This document shows positions 26,389 through 34,467 of a DNA stretch of 64,000 bases, in pieces. How positions within the stretch are numbered: position 1 is the stretch's first letter; the number at the start of each line of letters is the position of its first letter. Below the pieces are notes generated by a model. That model saw only the letters and a program-made list of their open reading frames with translations. It was not told the origin of the DNA and made no database searches. Source of the stretch: a virus; the IMG/VR virus record IMGVR_UViG_3300035180_000343, positions 62,001 through 126,000 of that record; one strand, written 5' to 3'. The position numbers and the translations under genes are program-made.

Positions 26389-27065
26389 TATTTTTGCCTT
26401 GCTAAAGAAAGAAATTCTTGTCGAGCACTTGGATTATCTCTAAACGCACCCGACAAGAAACTTGTCGATGTTGTTGCTCCAGTTGACTCAACACCTCTCC
26501 ATGAAACGCAAAAATGTTCACATTCCATTACAACGGCGACATCGTCTGTCTCACAAATAAATTTTACTGTTTCACCAATCTGTTGGGTCTGAAGTTCTTG
26601 GAGTGTCGGGCGGCGAGAAAAATATTCAACAATTCGTGGGAGTTTAGATAGTCCCAATGCAATATTCTTGGGCTTATAAGCAATTGTGCATGTTCCAACA
26701 ATCGGAACAATATGATGAGAGCAGCTACTTTTCACTGGAATATTATGCTCGATAACAATCTCATCATAATGGTGGTCATTTGGAAACCCAGTACACTTGG
26801 GGAAATTTTCGGGTTTCAGACCCCACATTGTTTCTTTAACTAACATCTTCGCAACTCGTTTTGGAGTGTCAACATGGGATGGGTTTGTCATATCCATACC
26901 AATAGTCGTCAACATTTCCAAAACATTCTGTTGAATTTTCTCAATTTTTTCATCGTCTGGAACATTTAACATTGCTTCATCTACCGCACTTTCGAGGTGC
27001 AAAGATTTTAAATGTTGAAGAACCTTCAATCCAAGAACTGGATCACATTTCGTTGATTGTAGCAT
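26388..27065 (-). CDS. folE: GTP cyclohydrolase I
   Basis: 225 residues with the canonical core: DTPKRVAKMLV, SSCSHHIVPIVG (zinc Cys/His), KLPRIVEYFSRRPTLQE and MECEHFC. First step of de novo preQ0 synthesis (GTP to dihydroneopterin triphosphate, feeding QueD). A sigma-70 promoter lies at 27095-27123. First gene of the folE-dpdA-(element 2)-ino1-HAD-queC run. Confidence 0.95.
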   Translation of the reverse strand: MLQSTKCDPVLGLKVLQHLKSLHLESAVDEAMLNVPDDEKIEKIQQNVLEMLTTIGMDMTNPSHVDTPKRVAKMLVKETMWGLKPENFPKCTGFPNDHHYDEIVIEHNIPVKSSCSHHIVPIVGTCTIAYKPKNIALGLSKLPRIVEYFSRRPTLQELQTQQIGETVKFICETDDVAVVMECEHFCVSWRGVESTGATTSTSFLSGAFRDNPSARQEFLSLARQK

Positions 27066-27094
27066 TCGAGTTTCCTTTTTGTTTTCGAATTTAA

Positions 27095-27123
27095 ATTGTA
27101 ACTTAAACTTGAGGAATTGTCAA
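27095..27123 (-). promoter_or_regulatory. Sigma-70 promoter of folE-dpdA
   Basis: TTGACA, 17 bp, TACAAT on the minus strand, about 30 nt before folE. Confidence 0.75.
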
Positions 27124-27149
27124 GTCCTCATACCTACTTATGCGAGGTT

Positions 27150-28985
27150 TTACACCTCAATTGATGAGAAATCTTTCTTCTTTTTCAATGTGCTAAATCC
27201 ACTTGGGCCACTTTTTTCTTCTTTTTCGTCTGGACTTCCCTTCTCGAGTATTCTACCGTTAGCAGGTTGATCGACGTTGTAGAGAAGCATCTTTGCCCGA
27301 TCAACTCCGACAACGAATCTCTTGTTCATCACTGGATCGGAAAACCGATTCTTCAACTGCTTAAACATAATCATGTTCTGTTCATCAAGTGCTTCGGTTC
27401 TAATGATAGCAAATATTGCATCTGCAATCATTGCTGTTCCGAACGAATCTGAGATTTCGGTGATTTCCGAATCGGAATTATTGTTACCAGATCTGGAGAA
27501 CTGTGTACTACTTATAATCGGAACATTAAATTCAATTGCCAACCCACGCAATTCTTCTGCAATCGATTTTACCATACTATAACTATTAACATTATTCCCT
27601 GCTTTATATCGAACAGACGACATAATATTAACATAATCAACCATTATAATATCTGGAACAAATTCTTGTTTCAATTGAAGGTCATTTAGAAGTGCTCGAA
27701 AATGTGCAACATTTGCGCCAGCAGTTGGATATTCTTTAACCACCATCTTTCCAGTTATTGTTGGCAGAACCTCGGACATTCGTTGAACATATTTTTCCTT
27801 TGACCACTTCTCAAGCTCGCCAAGATTCGTTTGCAAAAGATTTGCGTCAATACGTTCGAGGATGCGTTCTTCAGCCATCTCTAGTGTGATATAAAGAACA
27901 TTTTTCCCAGACTTGATATAAGACGATGCGAGGCTACATTTTACCATGCTTTTGCCAGCATTGGTATTATGTGAGCTAACATTTTCTGTCCAGTATCTAT
28001 GATTAGGATGGTCAATTACAACGTCAACAATTGGAATTCGATTCCCCGTCTTTTGTATTACGTATTCCGTTCGATATCCAGATTTTGTTAGAATATTTAG
28101 ATGGGGAATATTATTCGCGTCAAGATCAAGCAGTTCTTTTGCAGAAAACCACCCAGATACAGTTTCGAATAAATGATTCTCATTACACCTAATCAAGTGA
28201 CCGTCTATTTGGAGGATATATTCGTCCCATATCCCCTTATCAACATATTCCGCAATCGGAACCCATCCATCGGGCGAGTCAATTTCAACATCGGAATTAT
28301 TCATCAACTGTTGAATTCTACCAACCGTTGAGTTCAACTCGTGCCAATGTTGCGTAGACTTTTGTCGAGTTCTAATCTTAACTTTAGTATCTGGATGAAC
28401 ACAACCCGCTATTAGCAACGTCAATGTTTTCTTAGGCAATCCACCACCGGTAATGGTATTGAGCATGTCGATATCAAACGGAATTCGAACCGATTCCGCA
28501 TGCAACTTCTCAAACCGTTCTTCAACGTCAGTTAATGACTGCCCAACCGATTTATTAAAAGATACTGATAATGCATCTTTTAGAATATCCGGAAGTTGAT
28601 CTCGGCTTTGTTCTTCGTCGTTAATAATTTCAATACATTTTAGAACAGAATTATAAACACTTCGTTCTTTAATCCAGGCTTCGGCGTGTTCGACTAACCA
28701 TGCCTGGCTTGGCTCCTTAATTCTCGATGATGCAACCTCAGCAAGGACGCACTCCGCTTGTGTTACAGAATCTTCTGAAAGTTTATTGTTCGTTCGTAAA
28801 GAAACAATAATCTCATCTTTTGACGGCAGAACATTGTATTTAGAAACAAACTCGTCCACTGCTTTGAAAACAGTTTTTTTGCTTGTTTCTGTGAAATATT
28901 CCTCCTTCAAAAAAGGAAGAACATGCTTAGCAAAGTCTGGGTTAAAGAAGAGACCATGTAAAACTTGCTCTTCGATTCCAGACAT
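27150..28985 (-). CDS. 41: Replicative DnaB-type helicase (gp41) with mini-intein
   Basis: 611 residues: helicase N-domain (1-194), a 146-residue intein (195-340) and the RecA-like motor. The extein junction rebuilds LLIAG-TNAGKS, so the intein sits inside the Walker A loop. VLYITLEMAEERI, IIMVDYVNIM (Walker B) and SSTQFSRS (H3-like) follow. T4 gp41 moves 5'-3' on the lagging strand and binds the gp61 primase. Protein splicing is required for an active P-loop. The spliced product would be 465 residues, like T4 gp41 (475). Confidence 0.9.
   Translation of the reverse strand: MSGIEEQVLHGLFFNPDFAKHVLPFLKEEYFTETSKKTVFKAVDEFVSKYNVLPSKDEIIVSLRTNNKLSEDSVTQAECVLAEVASSRIKEPSQAWLVEHAEAWIKERSVYNSVLKCIEIINDEEQSRDQLPDILKDALSVSFNKSVGQSLTDVEERFEKLHAESVRIPFDIDMLNTITGGGLPKKTLTLLIAGCVHPDTKVKIRTRQKSTQHWHELNSTVGRIQQLMNNSDVEIDSPDGWVPIAEYVDKGIWDEYILQIDGHLIRCNENHLFETVSGWFSAKELLDLDANNIPHLNILTKSGYRTEYVIQKTGNRIPIVDVVIDHPNHRYWTENVSSHNTNAGKSMVKCSLASSYIKSGKNVLYITLEMAEERILERIDANLLQTNLGELEKWSKEKYVQRMSEVLPTITGKMVVKEYPTAGANVAHFRALLNDLQLKQEFVPDIIMVDYVNIMSSVRYKAGNNVNSYSMVKSIAEELRGLAIEFNVPIISSTQFSRSGNNNSDSEITEISDSFGTAMIADAIFAIIRTEALDEQNMIMFKQLKNRFSDPVMNKRFVVGVDRAKMLLYNVDQPANGRILEKGSPDEKEEKSGPSGFSTLKKKKDFSSIEV
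27966..28403 (-). other. Mini-intein in gp41 Walker A loop
   Basis: 146 residues starting CVHPDTKVKI (Cys1), with a block-B-like GHLIRCNENHLF, block F VVIDHPNHRYW and terminal SSHN, followed by Thr (+1). No LAGLIDADG or other endonuclease domain fits in this length, so it is splicing-only. Confidence 0.88.
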
Positions 28986-29311
28986 TATTCTTCCTCATTG
29001 ATGAATTTAGTGGATTCAAGCAGATGTTTGAGTACGATATCATAAATGATATCTTGAATTTTCAATTTAATATCGCCTTCCAATTCAACATCTTCTTCGT
29101 CCAAATTAAATGTATTGTATTCAAAACTCAAGACACCGTCTTTCAACTCAAATGTTTTAGAGTTAAGTTTGACCAAGACTTTCTCGTCCTCTAACGCAAT
29201 TAAGATATCTTGATCCAACGAAGAAATTGCATACTTAACGTTTGCTAATTTATCATCAACTGCCTTTATAAGTTCGTCGATGGAGGTAATGTTTTCATAA
29301 GAGTTACTCAT
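28985..29311 (-). CDS. gp40-position protein (head vertex chaperone candidate)
   Basis: 108 residues from ATG 29311 (GAGGAG upstream; ATG overlaps the uvsX stop). Acidic, with LDQDILIALEDEKVLVKL and a beta-rich middle. T4 has gene 40 (about 114 aa, vertex assembly) between uvsX and 41, and this gene has the same place and size. I cannot confirm sequence homology. Overlaps the 41 start by one base. Confidence 0.5.
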   Translation of the reverse strand: MSNSYENITSIDELIKAVDDKLANVKYAISSLDQDILIALEDEKVLVKLNSKTFELKDGVLSFEYNTFNLDEEDVELEGDIKLKIQDIIYDIVLKHLLESTKFINEEE

Positions 29312-30368
29312 TCGTTGTCTCCTCTGGTTGGGCCTCATCTGTATCTACTTCTCCTGCACCATAACAAAACAATGGTTTCATTTTCTCATTGATGAGATCC
29401 AATATTTCCTTTGTAAAATACTTCTCGGGGTCTCGATTTATTTGCGTTCCAAACACCTTTCTACCATCTGGGAGAACAAGCCGAGTCGAATCCTTCTTGA
29501 AGACTCCACATTTTTCCGCAATATCAACTAAACCATAGTATCGTTGTAGGCCGGTGTCGTGCCGAATCAAGACGGAAACCTCTGCTCCAGTCTTAGTCAA
29601 CCTAGATTTATAAAGATTCGCGCGAATATTCAATCCAACCAGTTGGCCATCTTCTTTCTCTTTGCGCTTGTTCAGGATAACAATTGTCGATGCCGCATAC
29701 TTGACACCACTTCCACCACCTATCTCGGCTGGACTATACATATCAAAAACGGCGTAGACATGGTTGGTCAAAATCATCGGGACTTTTGCTTGTGCCAGCT
29801 TCAGTGTTAAAATCCTGAATGCTCCCTTAATAAGCTGCGTCCGAGTCATGTCTTTTACATCTTTTCCCTCTGTAGTATCCTTTACCTCTTTATTAGTCGA
29901 CAACATGCCAAGAGAATCTAGAACAAACAACATTCGTGGCCGAGATTCCTTCTTTGCTTCGATATATTTGTCAAGAATCCTAACTGCCTGAGTCCGAAAG
30001 TCTTCAACTGTTGCAACTGGAATAATGAATATGCGCTTTGAATCAATCCCACGACTTTCAATATCTTCCTTTGTAATTGCACCTTCTGATTCAAAATAAA
30101 AGCAAGCAGAATCGGGATGTGCTTCCAAGAAGTTTTTTGTTCCAGTCAAGACCGCAAAAGATTTTCCCGAGGCTTCCTCACCAGCTAAAGCAGTCACTTT
30201 CCCAACTGGATATCCTTTGTAAATATCCCCAGAAATCAAAGCATTGAGCGCATATGAACCAGAGTCGATATATTCCGTTATATCCCCACTCATTACACCG
30301 TCACATACTGCTTGTGCCATGTTGTTCTTTGTTTCTTTTACCAAACTATTCCATAGTGCGTCACTCAT
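29304..30368 (-). CDS. uvsX: UvsX RecA-like recombinase
   Basis: 354 residues (T4 UvsX 391). Walker A is LAGEEASGKSFAV near residue 65, Walker B LFVLDSLGML, and a L2-like GGSGVKYAAST segment follows. Catalyses strand exchange for recombination-dependent replication with gp32 and gp46/47. The C-terminus is acidic (GAGEVDTDEAQPEETTNE), as in RecA proteins. A sigma-70 promoter at 30395-30423 drives uvsX-40-41. Confidence 0.92.
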   Translation of the reverse strand: MSDALWNSLVKETKNNMAQAVCDGVMSGDITEYIDSGSYALNALISGDIYKGYPVGKVTALAGEEASGKSFAVLTGTKNFLEAHPDSACFYFESEGAITKEDIESRGIDSKRIFIIPVATVEDFRTQAVRILDKYIEAKKESRPRMLFVLDSLGMLSTNKEVKDTTEGKDVKDMTRTQLIKGAFRILTLKLAQAKVPMILTNHVYAVFDMYSPAEIGGGSGVKYAASTIVILNKRKEKEDGQLVGLNIRANLYKSRLTKTGAEVSVLIRHDTGLQRYYGLVDIAEKCGVFKKDSTRLVLPDGRKVFGTQINRDPEKYFTKEILDLINEKMKPLFCYGAGEVDTDEAQPEETTNE

Positions 30369-30394
30369 AGTTACATCCTTCTTGTAAAATTTGA

Positions 30395-30423
30395 AGTATA
30401 ACGGATTCTTTTCGAAAAGTCAA
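30395..30423 (-). promoter_or_regulatory. Sigma-70 promoter of uvsX-40-41
   Basis: TTGACT, 17 bp, TATACT on the minus strand. Confidence 0.75.
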
Positions 30424-30429
30424 GAGACA

Positions 30430-30458
30430 AAAACAAGAATGAGGCCGAAGCCTCATTC
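30430..30458 (-). terminator. Strong intrinsic terminator with TTCG tetraloop
   Basis: Minus strand GAATGAGGC-TTCG-GCCTCATTC followed by TTGTTTTTG. Separates the late-type gene 30478-30762 from uvsX. Confidence 0.9.
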
Positions 30459-30477
30459 TGTTTGGTTGGATTGTTGG

Positions 30478-30762
30478 TTAGCCGACAACGTAAGCATTAA
30501 CTTTTCCGTCAGTATAACCTGTAACTGTTGCCATCATTTTCGGATATTTGTCCGTTAGAGATAACTTGGCAATTGGAGCCGCCGGAGTTGTCGAGCATGT
30601 TCCAAGAGGTAACCAATTCACTCCAGTAACAGATCCGTAGAAGGTTACCGTGCTTGTTCCAACATTCTCGACGACAAACGTACCATCCATTTCTAATAGT
30701 GCTTCAATTACTGCCGAATCGTTCAACGTCGAAGAGTTTTCAAAAAACTTTCTAACTTTCAT
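30478..30762 (-). CDS. Small late-type beta-rich protein
   Basis: 94 residues. MKVRKFFENSSTLNDSAVIE, then an Ig-like beta pattern (GTFVVENVGTSTVTFYGS, WLPLGTC). Composition suits a virion decoration or fibre-associated protein. GATAAATA at 30783-30790 with AAGGA before the ATG suggests late expression. It forms a monocistronic unit closed by the terminator. Family not recognised. Confidence 0.6.
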   Translation of the reverse strand: MKVRKFFENSSTLNDSAVIEALLEMDGTFVVENVGTSTVTFYGSVTGVNWLPLGTCSTTPAAPIAKLSLTDKYPKMMATVTGYTDGKVNAYVVG

Positions 30763-30782
30763 GATTTATTCCTTCAAAACCA

Positions 30783-30790
30783 TATTTATC
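30783..30790 (-). promoter_or_regulatory. Late-type promoter candidate abutting element 3
   Basis: GATAAATA on the minus strand; ATAAATA is phage sequence and the leading base comes from the element left end. Confidence 0.45.
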
Positions 30791-30857
30791 AGGTGGCGCC
30801 GTAAAACCTTGGCCTTCAGGCCAGGGATATAAGGCGTGCTTTTTAACTCGTTCCAAT

Positions 30858-30886
30858 AGTATATGTTAGTGAAACCATTTTGTCAA
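30858..30886 (-). promoter_or_regulatory. Outward promoter in left end of element 3
   Basis: TTGACA, 17 bp, TATACT on the minus strand, reading toward 30762. Confidence 0.7.
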
Positions 30887-30938
30887 GTGCTTCGACGAAA
30901 TAATTTCATCAGAATTAAATAATTGTATAAATACGTAT

Positions 30939-32213
30939 ATGAAACAATTACTCGCATTCAAATATCGGATTTACCCGACAAAGGATCAAGAAATCCTCTT
31001 GAGTAAAACCTTTGGCTGCAAGCGAGCAATCTTCAATCATTACCTAGAAGTGCAGCAAACCAGATACAAAAACAAAGAACCTCGGTTAAGCAATTTCGAC
31101 ATCAACAAAGACATCACCAAACTAAAAGATGAGAAGGAATGGTTAAGGGAAGTCGATTCGGTTGCTCTACAATCTTCTGCTGAAGATCTAACAAAAGCAT
31201 ATGACAATTTCTTCAAATCCGTAACTGGTAAAAGAAAAGGTCCAAAGATTTCGCCACCGAAGTTCAAGAACAAGAATTCACGTCAGTCGTATCGAACTCG
31301 TAATGTTCGAATTAATGAAGACGGTTCGTTACAAATACCGAAACTAAAGTCAGTCAAAGCAGCCATCCATAGAGAAATCCCAGAAGGATCGGTGATCAAG
31401 ACAACGACCATTTCGAGGAATCCAGATGGAAGATATTATGCATCAATTTTAGTAGAAACAGAAGTAGCACTGCAACCAATGACCCATAGGGAAGTCGGTT
31501 GCGACCTCGGGTTAAAGGATTTGCTTATCACCTCAAGAGGTATAAAATTTAAAAGACCAGATGAATTACCGAACATTGCGAGAACCAAGCAATTGTTAAA
31601 AGCAAAGCAAAAACAGTTCGCAAGAACTGAAAAGAGTAGCAAAAATCACGAATCTTTAAGACTTCAAGTGGCACGTTTATATTCAAAGGTCACCCGACAA
31701 AGAAATGAATATTATCATCTAGTTAGTAGATACTTGGTTGATAACTATGACTCCATCTATGTCGAAGACTTGTCGAGTAAGAACATGCTACAAAACAGGA
31801 AGTTGAGTCGAGCGATTCATGAGGTAGCTTGGTCAACCTTATCTGGGATGATCCAATATAAATCATCTTGGGCTGGTAAAACTTATCATCGGATTGATCG
31901 TTGGTACCCAAGCTCAAAGACCTGTTCTAGTTGTGGTCATAAACTTGAAACACTTGACCTCGGCACCAGAGAATGGACTTGTCCAGATTGCGGAACTCAT
32001 CATGATCGTGATTTGAATGCTGCTATGAACATTCTTCAGGTCGGTCAAGCCGACTGCTACGGAGAAGCAATAAAGTCGCATGCAATAGGCGACTTGGGAG
32101 AAATCCCATCGGCCCTACAGAAAATGATCATTAAAATCGAGAGATCCAATGTTGATACGTTGGTTGGTCATGGGAGTGGGCAAGCCGCGTCCTATAAAGG
32201 ACGCGGTAGTTGA
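30939..32213 (+). CDS. tnpB: TnpB RNA-guided nuclease, copy 3
   Basis: 424 residues, all RuvC and zinc-finger residues intact (GCDLGLKDLL, YVEDLSSKNM, CSSCG...CPDCG, DRDLNAAMNI). One codon is missing near the C-terminus compared with the other copies (GDLGEIP against GDLGLEIP). This shortens a loop of the predicted omega-RNA stem while keeping both reading frame and stem. TATAAATA precedes the ATG by 8 nt. Confidence 0.93.
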   Translation: MKQLLAFKYRIYPTKDQEILLSKTFGCKRAIFNHYLEVQQTRYKNKEPRLSNFDINKDITKLKDEKEWLREVDSVALQSSAEDLTKAYDNFFKSVTGKRKGPKISPPKFKNKNSRQSYRTRNVRINEDGSLQIPKLKSVKAAIHREIPEGSVIKTTTISRNPDGRYYASILVETEVALQPMTHREVGCDLGLKDLLITSRGIKFKRPDELPNIARTKQLLKAKQKQFARTEKSSKNHESLRLQVARLYSKVTRQRNEYYHLVSRYLVDNYDSIYVEDLSSKNMLQNRKLSRAIHEVAWSTLSGMIQYKSSWAGKTYHRIDRWYPSSKTCSSCGHKLETLDLGTREWTCPDCGTHHDRDLNAAMNILQVGQADCYGEAIKSHAIGDLGEIPSALQKMIIKIERSNVDTLVGHGSGQAASYKGRGS

Positions 32214-32234
32214 CGCTTAGCCTGTCGACTCAGC
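32065..32234 (+). ncRNA. Presumptive omega-RNA of element 3 with guide
   Basis: Scaffold as in the other copies, with a GGGAGAAATCCC stem. Guide would begin at 32215 (gcttagcctgtcgactca), antisense to the end of dsbA. Limits approximate. Confidence 0.45.
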
Positions 32235-32513
32235 ATCACCCAAAAGGGTTTCGGCCAAGATTTGAAACTCTTCGTCTTCCGAAATCAACTCATTCAGATT
32301 GTTCTTAAAATACGTTTTGGCAAGTTTCCGTAGATGTTTGGGAGCAATCTTATACTTTTCCGAAAGAGCCTTGATTTCTTCTGAAATAAACGATCTCTCT
32401 CCTGCAATACGAATCTGACAATCGCCGATTTCTTTAATCGACTTCATAATTGTGTCGCGAACTTTAGGATCCGCTAGTACGTTGGTAATGCTTGATTGGT
32501 CAATTTCTTTCAT
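32217..32513 (-). CDS. dsbA: DsbA-like double-strand DNA-binding protein
   Basis: 98 residues. RIAGERSFISEEIKALSEKY, HLRKLAKTYFKNN and EEFQILAETLLG follow the T4 DsbA pattern (KISGYNELIKDIR, NRLLALYHKDN, EEVVELYDTVF). T4 DsbA (89 aa) binds DNA near late promoters and aids late transcription in vitro. Similarity was judged by eye. Here it is close to gene 32 and not beside gene 33. Confidence 0.6.
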   Translation of the reverse strand: MKEIDQSSITNVLADPKVRDTIMKSIKEIGDCQIRIAGERSFISEEIKALSEKYKIAPKHLRKLAKTYFKNNLNELISEDEEFQILAETLLGDAESTG

Positions 32514-32540
32514 CTTTCATTTTCCTAATTGAATCTTCGT

Positions 32541-32744
32541 TCAAATGTCGTCTAGCACTGCTTGAATTTCATCTGGATCAATTGCTTGGCCACAGACAAG
32601 CTGGTCTTTGACGTATCCCAATGCTTCGTAAAGTTCATCAGCATCATTGGCAACCTTTTTCAATCTTTCACCATCTACGTAATTCGCGACGGCCACTTTA
32701 ATGATTCCTCTTCCGTCACGAACATCTATTTCAAATAGATACAT
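32541..32744 (-). CDS. Small hypothetical, paralogue family A copy 1
   Basis: 67 residues from MYLFEIDVRDGRG (GGAG upstream; ATG at 32759 rejected as too close to its neighbour). Ends GQAIDPDEIQAVLDDI, nearly identical to the end of the gene at 52307-52510. Acidic; function unknown. Confidence 0.65.
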   Translation of the reverse strand: MYLFEIDVRDGRGIIKVAVANYVDGERLKKVANDADELYEALGYVKDQLVCGQAIDPDEIQAVLDDI

Positions 32745-32755
32745 TTCGTTTCTCC

Positions 32756-32968
32756 TCATCGTCCCATGCCTCTAAAAATGCGTCGAGAGAACTGAAGACG
32801 ACGCTTCATGTTTTTAGGGGGAACTGAAGAAAAGAATGGCAAATTATATTCGCCTGTGGCAAACTCATTTCCGCATTCCGACATACGAACAAAATTCATC
32901 TTCGTTCCTTTATCGTCGGCATCAGCTGTTGCGAACTTTACAAATGGGACTTGTTGATATTTGTACAT
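32756..32968 (-). CDS. Small hypothetical, paralogue family B copy 1
   Basis: 70 residues, MYKYQQVPFVKF start, NLPFFSSVPPKNMKRR and RRIFRGMGR end. A paralogue with the same ends is at 54988-55206. Basic C-terminus may bind nucleic acid. Function unknown. Confidence 0.65.
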   Translation of the reverse strand: MYKYQQVPFVKFATADADDKGTKMNFVRMSECGNEFATGEYNLPFFSSVPPKNMKRRLQFSRRIFRGMGR

Positions 32969-33001
32969 TTTCTTTCTTCTTAATCGCGTTAGAAAACAAC
33001 T

Positions 33002-33400
33002 TTACTTAACATCTCCAGAAACTTTCATGTTTCCTCTGATATGCATTGTCCCATTGACTACTGCATTTCCACGAATCTTTGCGTTCGAATAGACACTCGC
33101 ACAATCGCAAACCTCTGCATTCTCAAAAACTTCCGAGTCTCCAGCAACCCACGAGTCACCACAAACCTTTGCGTTTCCGTAGATCATTGCATTTCCATAA
33201 ACCCATGCGTTCTCAAAGACTTGTGCGTCGTCAAACACCATTGCGTTTTCATAAACCCAAGAATCTCCATCTTGGGACAAATTTGCTTCGGACGCAATCC
33301 AGCCGCCAAGATCACCGGCCTTTACATTGCCGAAGTCCTTGAGTGCTTTGATTTGGAACAGGCCGCGGTCGTTCTTGATATCCGTCAACTCATATTTCAT
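33002..33400 (-). CDS. Hexapeptide beta-helix protein, paralogue family C copy 1
   Basis: 132 residues. After a 40-residue cap (MKYELTDIKND, GDLGGWIASEANLS) there are about 12 hexapeptide-like repeats of the type VYGNAM/VFENAE, which predict a left-handed beta-helix. The second copy is at 44141-44509 with the same cap but different repeats. Driven by a repeated promoter at 33437. Function unknown; such proteins may mimic DNA or form a structural rod. Confidence 0.7.
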   Translation of the reverse strand: MKYELTDIKNDRGLFQIKALKDFGNVKAGDLGGWIASEANLSQDGDSWVYENAMVFDDAQVFENAWVYGNAMIYGNAKVCGDSWVAGDSEVFENAEVCDCASVYSNAKIRGNAVVNGTMHIRGNMKVSGDVK

Positions 33401-33436
33401 TTTATTACTCCTTCACTGTTTAACCACTATAAACAA

Positions 33437-33465
33437 ATTATAAAAGAAGTCTGAGAGAATGTCAA
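33437..33465 (-). promoter_or_regulatory. Repeated early promoter, copy 3
   Basis: TTGACA, 17 bp, TATAAT on the minus strand. Confidence 0.85.
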
Positions 33466-33485
33466 GAACTTTTCGAAATTTTTAC

Positions 33486-33523
33486 AAAAAAATGTGGAGG
33501 ACATTTTGACATGTCTTCCACAC
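33486..33523 (-). terminator. Intrinsic terminator after gene 32
   Basis: Minus strand TGTGGAAGACAT / ATGTCCTCCACA stem followed by TTTTTTT. A near-identical copy lies at 52247-52283. Confidence 0.88.
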
Positions 33524-33531
33524 ATCCAACA

Positions 33532-34467
33532 TTAGAACGGGATGTCGTCTTCGTCGCTTGCCAAGGATTTGAAGAAGTCGTCGTCATCGCTGTTTAGGAC
33601 AGTCTCTTTCTTCTCTGCTCCCCGCGATTGTGTCGGCTTTTCAAATGGGGTTTCGGTTTCCTTAACTCCACTTGTCATTGCCTCAAGCTCTTTTTCTGCC
33701 TTGACATCTTCAATGCCGATGATAGAATTGAATTTCTTGGTCAGCTCTTCGAACGATTTGAAATGCACTGGAGAAACGATCTCTTGAAGATCAGTCATTT
33801 CCTCAAGAATAGCCTCCAACTTCTTTTCATCTCCGTCGAACAAGTCCTCGGCTGGAGATACCTCGGACAGGTCATAGTTACGATAACCTTCGACCTTCCG
33901 AATCTTCAACTTCATAATACAACCGTCGAAGAAAGCAAACGGATCTCGTGGCTCTTCGCCAAATTCTGCTGGGGGATCCATTGCCAATTTTAGCTTGTCA
34001 AAGATTTTAGCACCGAACTTGAACTTGAATACCTTGCCTTCACATTCGGGTTTCTTTGCATCAGTGATGACAATAATGTTCGCAATATAACTCATCTTAC
34101 GTTTGCGTTCGCGAGCAACTACTTTATCCGATTCGATGCCAGAATTCCACAAAATAGAATTCTCTACACAAACTGGACATTCTTGGTTTAATGTAGTCGG
34201 ACAGTTCTCGATAAACCATTTCCCCTTAGGTCCTTTGAACCCATGGGAATACATCTTTACGAACGGCAGACCGTCTTCTGTTTTTGCTGGAAGAAAACGA
34301 ATCTTTGCAAAGCCGTTGCCGTTCTCGTCTACTGTTGGTTGCCAAAATCCTTCGTCGTCCTTTGCAAACTTGCCTGCGGATGCTTCTTCGGCAACATTCT
34401 TTTTCAACTTGTCTAGTAGGGACGATGATTTGTTTTTCTTTAGTGCGCTTAAATTTATAGCTGTCAT
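33532..34467 (-). CDS. 32: Single-stranded DNA-binding protein gp32
   Basis: 311 residues (T4 301). Basic N-terminal cooperativity domain (LSALKKNKSSSLLDKLKKN). Core zinc site H..C..CxxC in YSHGF, ENCPTTLNQECPVC. Acidic C-terminal tail DDDDFFKSLASDEDDIPF for protein contacts. Coats ssDNA for polymerase, gp59/41 and UvsX. The leader carries three direct repeats (34468-34518) suggesting translational autoregulation. Followed by a strong terminator. Confidence 0.95.
   Translation of the reverse strand: MTAINLSALKKNKSSSLLDKLKKNVAEEASAGKFAKDDEGFWQPTVDENGNGFAKIRFLPAKTEDGLPFVKMYSHGFKGPKGKWFIENCPTTLNQECPVCVENSILWNSGIESDKVVARERKRKMSYIANIIVITDAKKPECEGKVFKFKFGAKIFDKLKLAMDPPAEFGEEPRDPFAFFDGCIMKLKIRKVEGYRNYDLSEVSPAEDLFDGDEKKLEAILEEMTDLQEIVSPVHFKSFEELTKKFNSIIGIEDVKAEKELEAMTSGVKETETPFEKPTQSRGAEKKETVLNSDDDDFFKSLASDEDDIPF

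Larger units (their letters stand above)
30790..32214 (+). mobile_element. IS605/IS1341-type tnpB element 3
   Basis: Left end CAGGTGGCGCCGTAAAACC follows ATATTTAT, with a clean CTTGGCC-TTCA-GGCCAGG hairpin. The right end has a perfect CCGCGTCC...GGACGCGG stem and closes with GTAGTTGAC. Inserted between dsbA (stop 32217) and the late gene at 30762. Confidence 0.87.

Noticed and set aside
15162-32214. tnpA (Y1 transposase) partner of the tnpB elements
   Set aside because: No HUH/Y1 reading frame in or near any element; mobility would need a source outside the window.
33041-33454. Plus-strand ORFs over the beta-helix genes
   Set aside because: Low-complexity antisense reading of hexapeptide repeats, as at 44247-44555.
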